The translations under genes and the position numbers were made by a program. DNA of 64,000 nt from Pseudomonas sp. 8Z (GTDB lineage: Bacteria; Pseudomonadota; Gammaproteobacteria; Pseudomonadales; Pseudomonadaceae), in assembly GCF_902506535.1 (NCBI RefSeq), contig NZ_LR733826.1, positions 153,078-217,077 on the forward strand, given 5' to 3'. Shown piece after piece: positions 62,262 through 64,000 of the stretch; positions within the stretch are counted from its first letter, which is position 1; each line of letters begins with the position of its first letter. Under the pieces are notes generated by a model, which worked only from the letters and a program-made list of their open reading frames with translations, was not told the origin of the DNA and searched no databases.

Positions 62262-62908
62262 GCGCGCCTTTCGACCTGCTGTTGATCGACGATCACCCCA
62301 TGCTCCGTCGTGGCCTGGCCGAACTGTTCGAGAGCAGCGGCGAATTTCGCGTGGTCGGCAGCGTCTCCAGTGGCCGCGAAGGCATCGCCCTGGCGCGTGA
62401 GCTGAGCCCGGCGCTGATCCTGCTCGATCTGCACATGCCGGGGCAGGGCGGCCTGGACACTCTGGAGTGTCTCAAACGTGACCAGCCGGAAATCAGCGTC
62501 ATGGTGCTCAGCGCCTCGGCAGCGCGTGAGGACGTGCTGCCGGCGCTGCGTGCGGGGGCCGATGGCTACCTGCTCAAGGACAGCGAGCCGGAGGAACTGC
62601 TGGCGGCGGTCAGCGCCTGTGCCCATGGCCAGAGTCGGCTTGACCCGGCCCTGTCACGGTTGCTCGCCAGCAGCCTGGGTGAACGCGACAGCATTGCGTC
62701 TGCGGCGCGTATCGAACTGACCGAGCGGGAGCGGCAGACCCTGGCGCTGATCGCCGAGGGCTTCAGCAACAAGCTGATCGGCCGCCAGCTCGGCATCAGC
62801 GACGGCACGGTGAAGGTCTACGTCAAGCATCTGCTGAGCAAGCTCAACCTGCGCTCGCGCTTGGAGCTGGCGGCCTGGGTGCATCGCCATTCAGGAGAGA
62901 CATCATGA
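62258..62908 (+). CDS. NarL/FixJ-type response regulator
   Basis: A 216-residue regulator. The receiver domain has LLLIDDHPMLRRGLAEL at the N-terminus and the phospho-acceptor Asp in LILLDLHMPGQGG near residue 54; the C-terminal LuxR-type helix-turn-helix is LTERERQTLALIAEGFSNKLIGRQLGISDGTVKVYVKHLLSKL. It is the partner of the upstream kinase (ATGA overlap). Such regulators act at sigma-70 promoters, so it would act separately from the sigma-54 control seen at neighbouring operons. Confidence 0.92.
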   Translation: MSAPFDLLLIDDHPMLRRGLAELFESSGEFRVVGSVSSGREGIALARELSPALILLDLHMPGQGGLDTLECLKRDQPEISVMVLSASAAREDVLPALRAGADGYLLKDSEPEELLAAVSACAHGQSRLDPALSRLLASSLGERDSIASAARIELTERERQTLALIAEGFSNKLIGRQLGISDGTVKVYVKHLLSKLNLRSRLELAAWVHRHSGETS

Positions 62909-63678
62909 AGGGATTACTGCGTTGGCTGGCTGGCCGATTACCCTGGCCGGGCGCCGATGAGTTGCCTCTGGCGCTGATCCAGCTCGATCCGCATGGACGG
63001 CTGTGCCGGGCCAATCATGGCTGGGAGACGTTCAGCGGCTATCGAGCGCCTGAGTGCTTGGGGCGTGAACATCAGGCTTTCCTGCACCTCGAAGACCACG
63101 CTGCCTGGCAGCTTGGCCTACAAGCCCTGAGGCCTGAGCGGCCAGAGTGGGATGGCTGCCTGCGCTACACCACGCGGGCAGGCGAACTGCGCTGGGCCGA
63201 TGTACGGGCGCGTTTTACCGGTACGGCTTACCTGCTCACCTTGGCTGACGTGAGTGCGCAGATGCCACAGCGCGAGCAATTGCTCGCGCGTCATCGCAGC
63301 CTGAGCAACCTGCTCGACGGCTTGCCGGTCATGGTCTATCGCTGCCGCAACAACCGCCACTGGAGCATGGAGTACGTCAGTGCCGGTTGCCTGGAGTTGA
63401 CCGGCTACCCAGCCGAGCGGCTGATCGACAGCCAGGAGCTGACTTACAACGGGCTGATCCACCCGCACGACCGCGAGCAGGTCTGGCGCGGCGTGCAGGA
63501 CGGCCTGCGGGCGCGGCGACCGTTCGTGCTCGAATACCGCCTGCTGTGTGCCGATGGGCGGGAGAAGTGGGTCAGCGAGCGGGGGTGTGGGGTGTATTCG
63601 GATCTGGGGGAGGTGCTTGGGTTGGAGGGGGTGGTGATGGAGCGTGGGGTGGAGGTGGTGAGGCAGATGGTGGTTTAG
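62905..63678 (+). CDS. Protein with two PAS domains and no output domain
   Basis: A 257-residue protein whose start overlaps the regulator stop (ATGA), with AGGAGA upstream. PAS 1 (LALIQLDPHGRLCRANHGWETFSGYRAPECLG) spans residues about 20-120; PAS 2 (LLDGLPVMVYRCRNNRHWSMEYVSAGCLELTGYPAERLID) spans 135-250. No kinase, GGDEF, EAL or MCP domain follows. It is probably an accessory sensor for the kinase, or the remnant of a longer signalling protein whose output domain was lost; a possible cause is the IS256-type end about 100 bases downstream. Confidence 0.78.
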   Translation: MKGLLRWLAGRLPWPGADELPLALIQLDPHGRLCRANHGWETFSGYRAPECLGREHQAFLHLEDHAAWQLGLQALRPERPEWDGCLRYTTRAGELRWADVRARFTGTAYLLTLADVSAQMPQREQLLARHRSLSNLLDGLPVMVYRCRNNRHWSMEYVSAGCLELTGYPAERLIDSQELTYNGLIHPHDREQVWRGVQDGLRARRPFVLEYRLLCADGREKWVSERGCGVYSDLGEVLGLEGVVMERGVEVVRQMVV

Positions 63679-63774
63679 TCTCGTTTTCGGGCATCGCTCC
63701 CTGACATACAGCAACCAAAACTCCCGTAGCTTGTTCTGAATTGCCGCGTTTTTGTTGATGTTTGTGGTTTCGCC

Positions 63775-64000
63775 GAGACTGTCAGATTTTTTGTGTGCGG
63801 GCGTTAACGCCCGTCACCCGACGGACAGTGAATTCACCAGGCGGGCCTGGTGAAGCGATCTCCGTAAAGGATCGCGAATTGATTCATGGCTCCCTTCCAA
63901 TCATTCGCGGCTCTGCCCCAATTGGCCGTGATATTGCGCAACGCCAGCCAGATCAATTTGGTAGCGGCTTCGTCATTCGGGAAGTGCCCACGCGTCTTGA
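63775..64000 (-). mobile_element. Left-window end of an IS256-family insertion sequence
   Basis: GAGACTGTCAGATTTTTTG at 63775 resembles the terminal inverted repeats of IS256-family elements, and the transposase end follows inside it. The other end lies outside the window, so length and target duplication cannot be read. A GCGGGCGTTAACGCCCG palindrome (63798-63814) lies between terminus and gene. Confidence 0.75.
63834..64000 (-). CDS. IS256-family transposase, C-terminal part
   Basis: The frame enters from the right edge as KTRGHFPNDEAATKLIWLAL and continues RNITANWGRAANDWKGAMNQ and FAILYGDRFTRPAW to a stop at 63834. This is the conserved C-terminal end of IS256-type (mutator-like) transposases. 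The DDE catalytic residues lie outside the window, so it is unknown whether the gene is intact. Confidence 0.88.
   Translation of the reverse strand, partial: KTRGHFPNDEAATKLIWLALRNITANWGRAANDWKGAMNQFAILYGDRFTRPAW

Overview
The window looks like a Pseudomonas chromosome, most likely the P. mendocina / P. oleovorans lineage. This is inferred from high GC, a PhaG gene, the Entner-Doudoroff cluster with a LacI-type GntR, clustered REP elements of the 'GCGGCTAAAGCCGCTCC' type, and the gene content; no marker gene proves the species. I saw no tRNA, rRNA, CRISPR array or prophage. Two transposable or decayed pieces are present: an IS256-type end at the right edge and a broken chemoreceptor gene near 53.7 kb.

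Layout. 0-3.4 kb: phaG (cut by the left edge), rsuA, a Cys-rich mini-protein and a diguanylate cyclase, followed by a REP cluster. 4.0-12.3 kb: a guanidine-degradation operon on the minus strand (ABC transporter, two DUF1989 carboxyguanidine deiminase subunits, and a biotin carboxylase usually mislabelled urea carboxylase). It is preceded by a guanidine-I (ykkC) riboswitch and a sigma-54-type promoter; no allophanate hydrolase follows it. 12.5-19.4 kb: a lipoprotein, then an acyl-CoA catabolic cluster resembling PA0743-PA0746, including a DspI-like gene, with an orphan substrate-binding protein. 19.6-24.1 kb: HDOD protein, ung, two lipoproteins, an M14 peptidase. 24.1-31.9 kb: glucose/gluconate block (gapN-like, eda, edd, gntR, gntK, gntP) with repeated AGCGCT-centred candidate GntR operators.

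32.0-37.4 kb and 49.4-63.7 kb together encode methylated-amine use. The second block holds trimethylamine monooxygenase (tmm), TMAO demethylase (tdm), a haem-dependent dimethylamine monooxygenase operon with a GcvT-like protein and an SMR transporter, an Amt transporter with a 59-residue membrane partner, a soluble PAS chemoreceptor and a NarXL-like two-component system. The first block holds a GlnT/GmaS-type ligase and a three-subunit glutamate-synthase-like (GlxBCD/MgsABC-type) enzyme, which would carry methylamine nitrogen into glutamine/glutamate derivatives. Between them lie a GNAT enzyme, a NIT-domain chemoreceptor, and an oxidoreductase/hydrolase/MFS/LysR group.

Most notable observation: a 17-bp AT-spaced inverted repeat (about RRGAAY-N5-RTTCYY) occurs before the XRE-cupin regulator gene, glnT, the dmm operon and tmm, with a degenerate copy before amt. 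At glnT, dmm and amt it starts 10-12 bases after the -12 element of a sigma-54-type promoter, i.e. on the expected transcription start. This suggests that the XRE-cupin protein is a local repressor of a methylated-amine regulon layered on nitrogen (RpoN) control. A second notable observation is the in-frame presence of two kinds of repetitive element inside the guanidine carboxylase gene.
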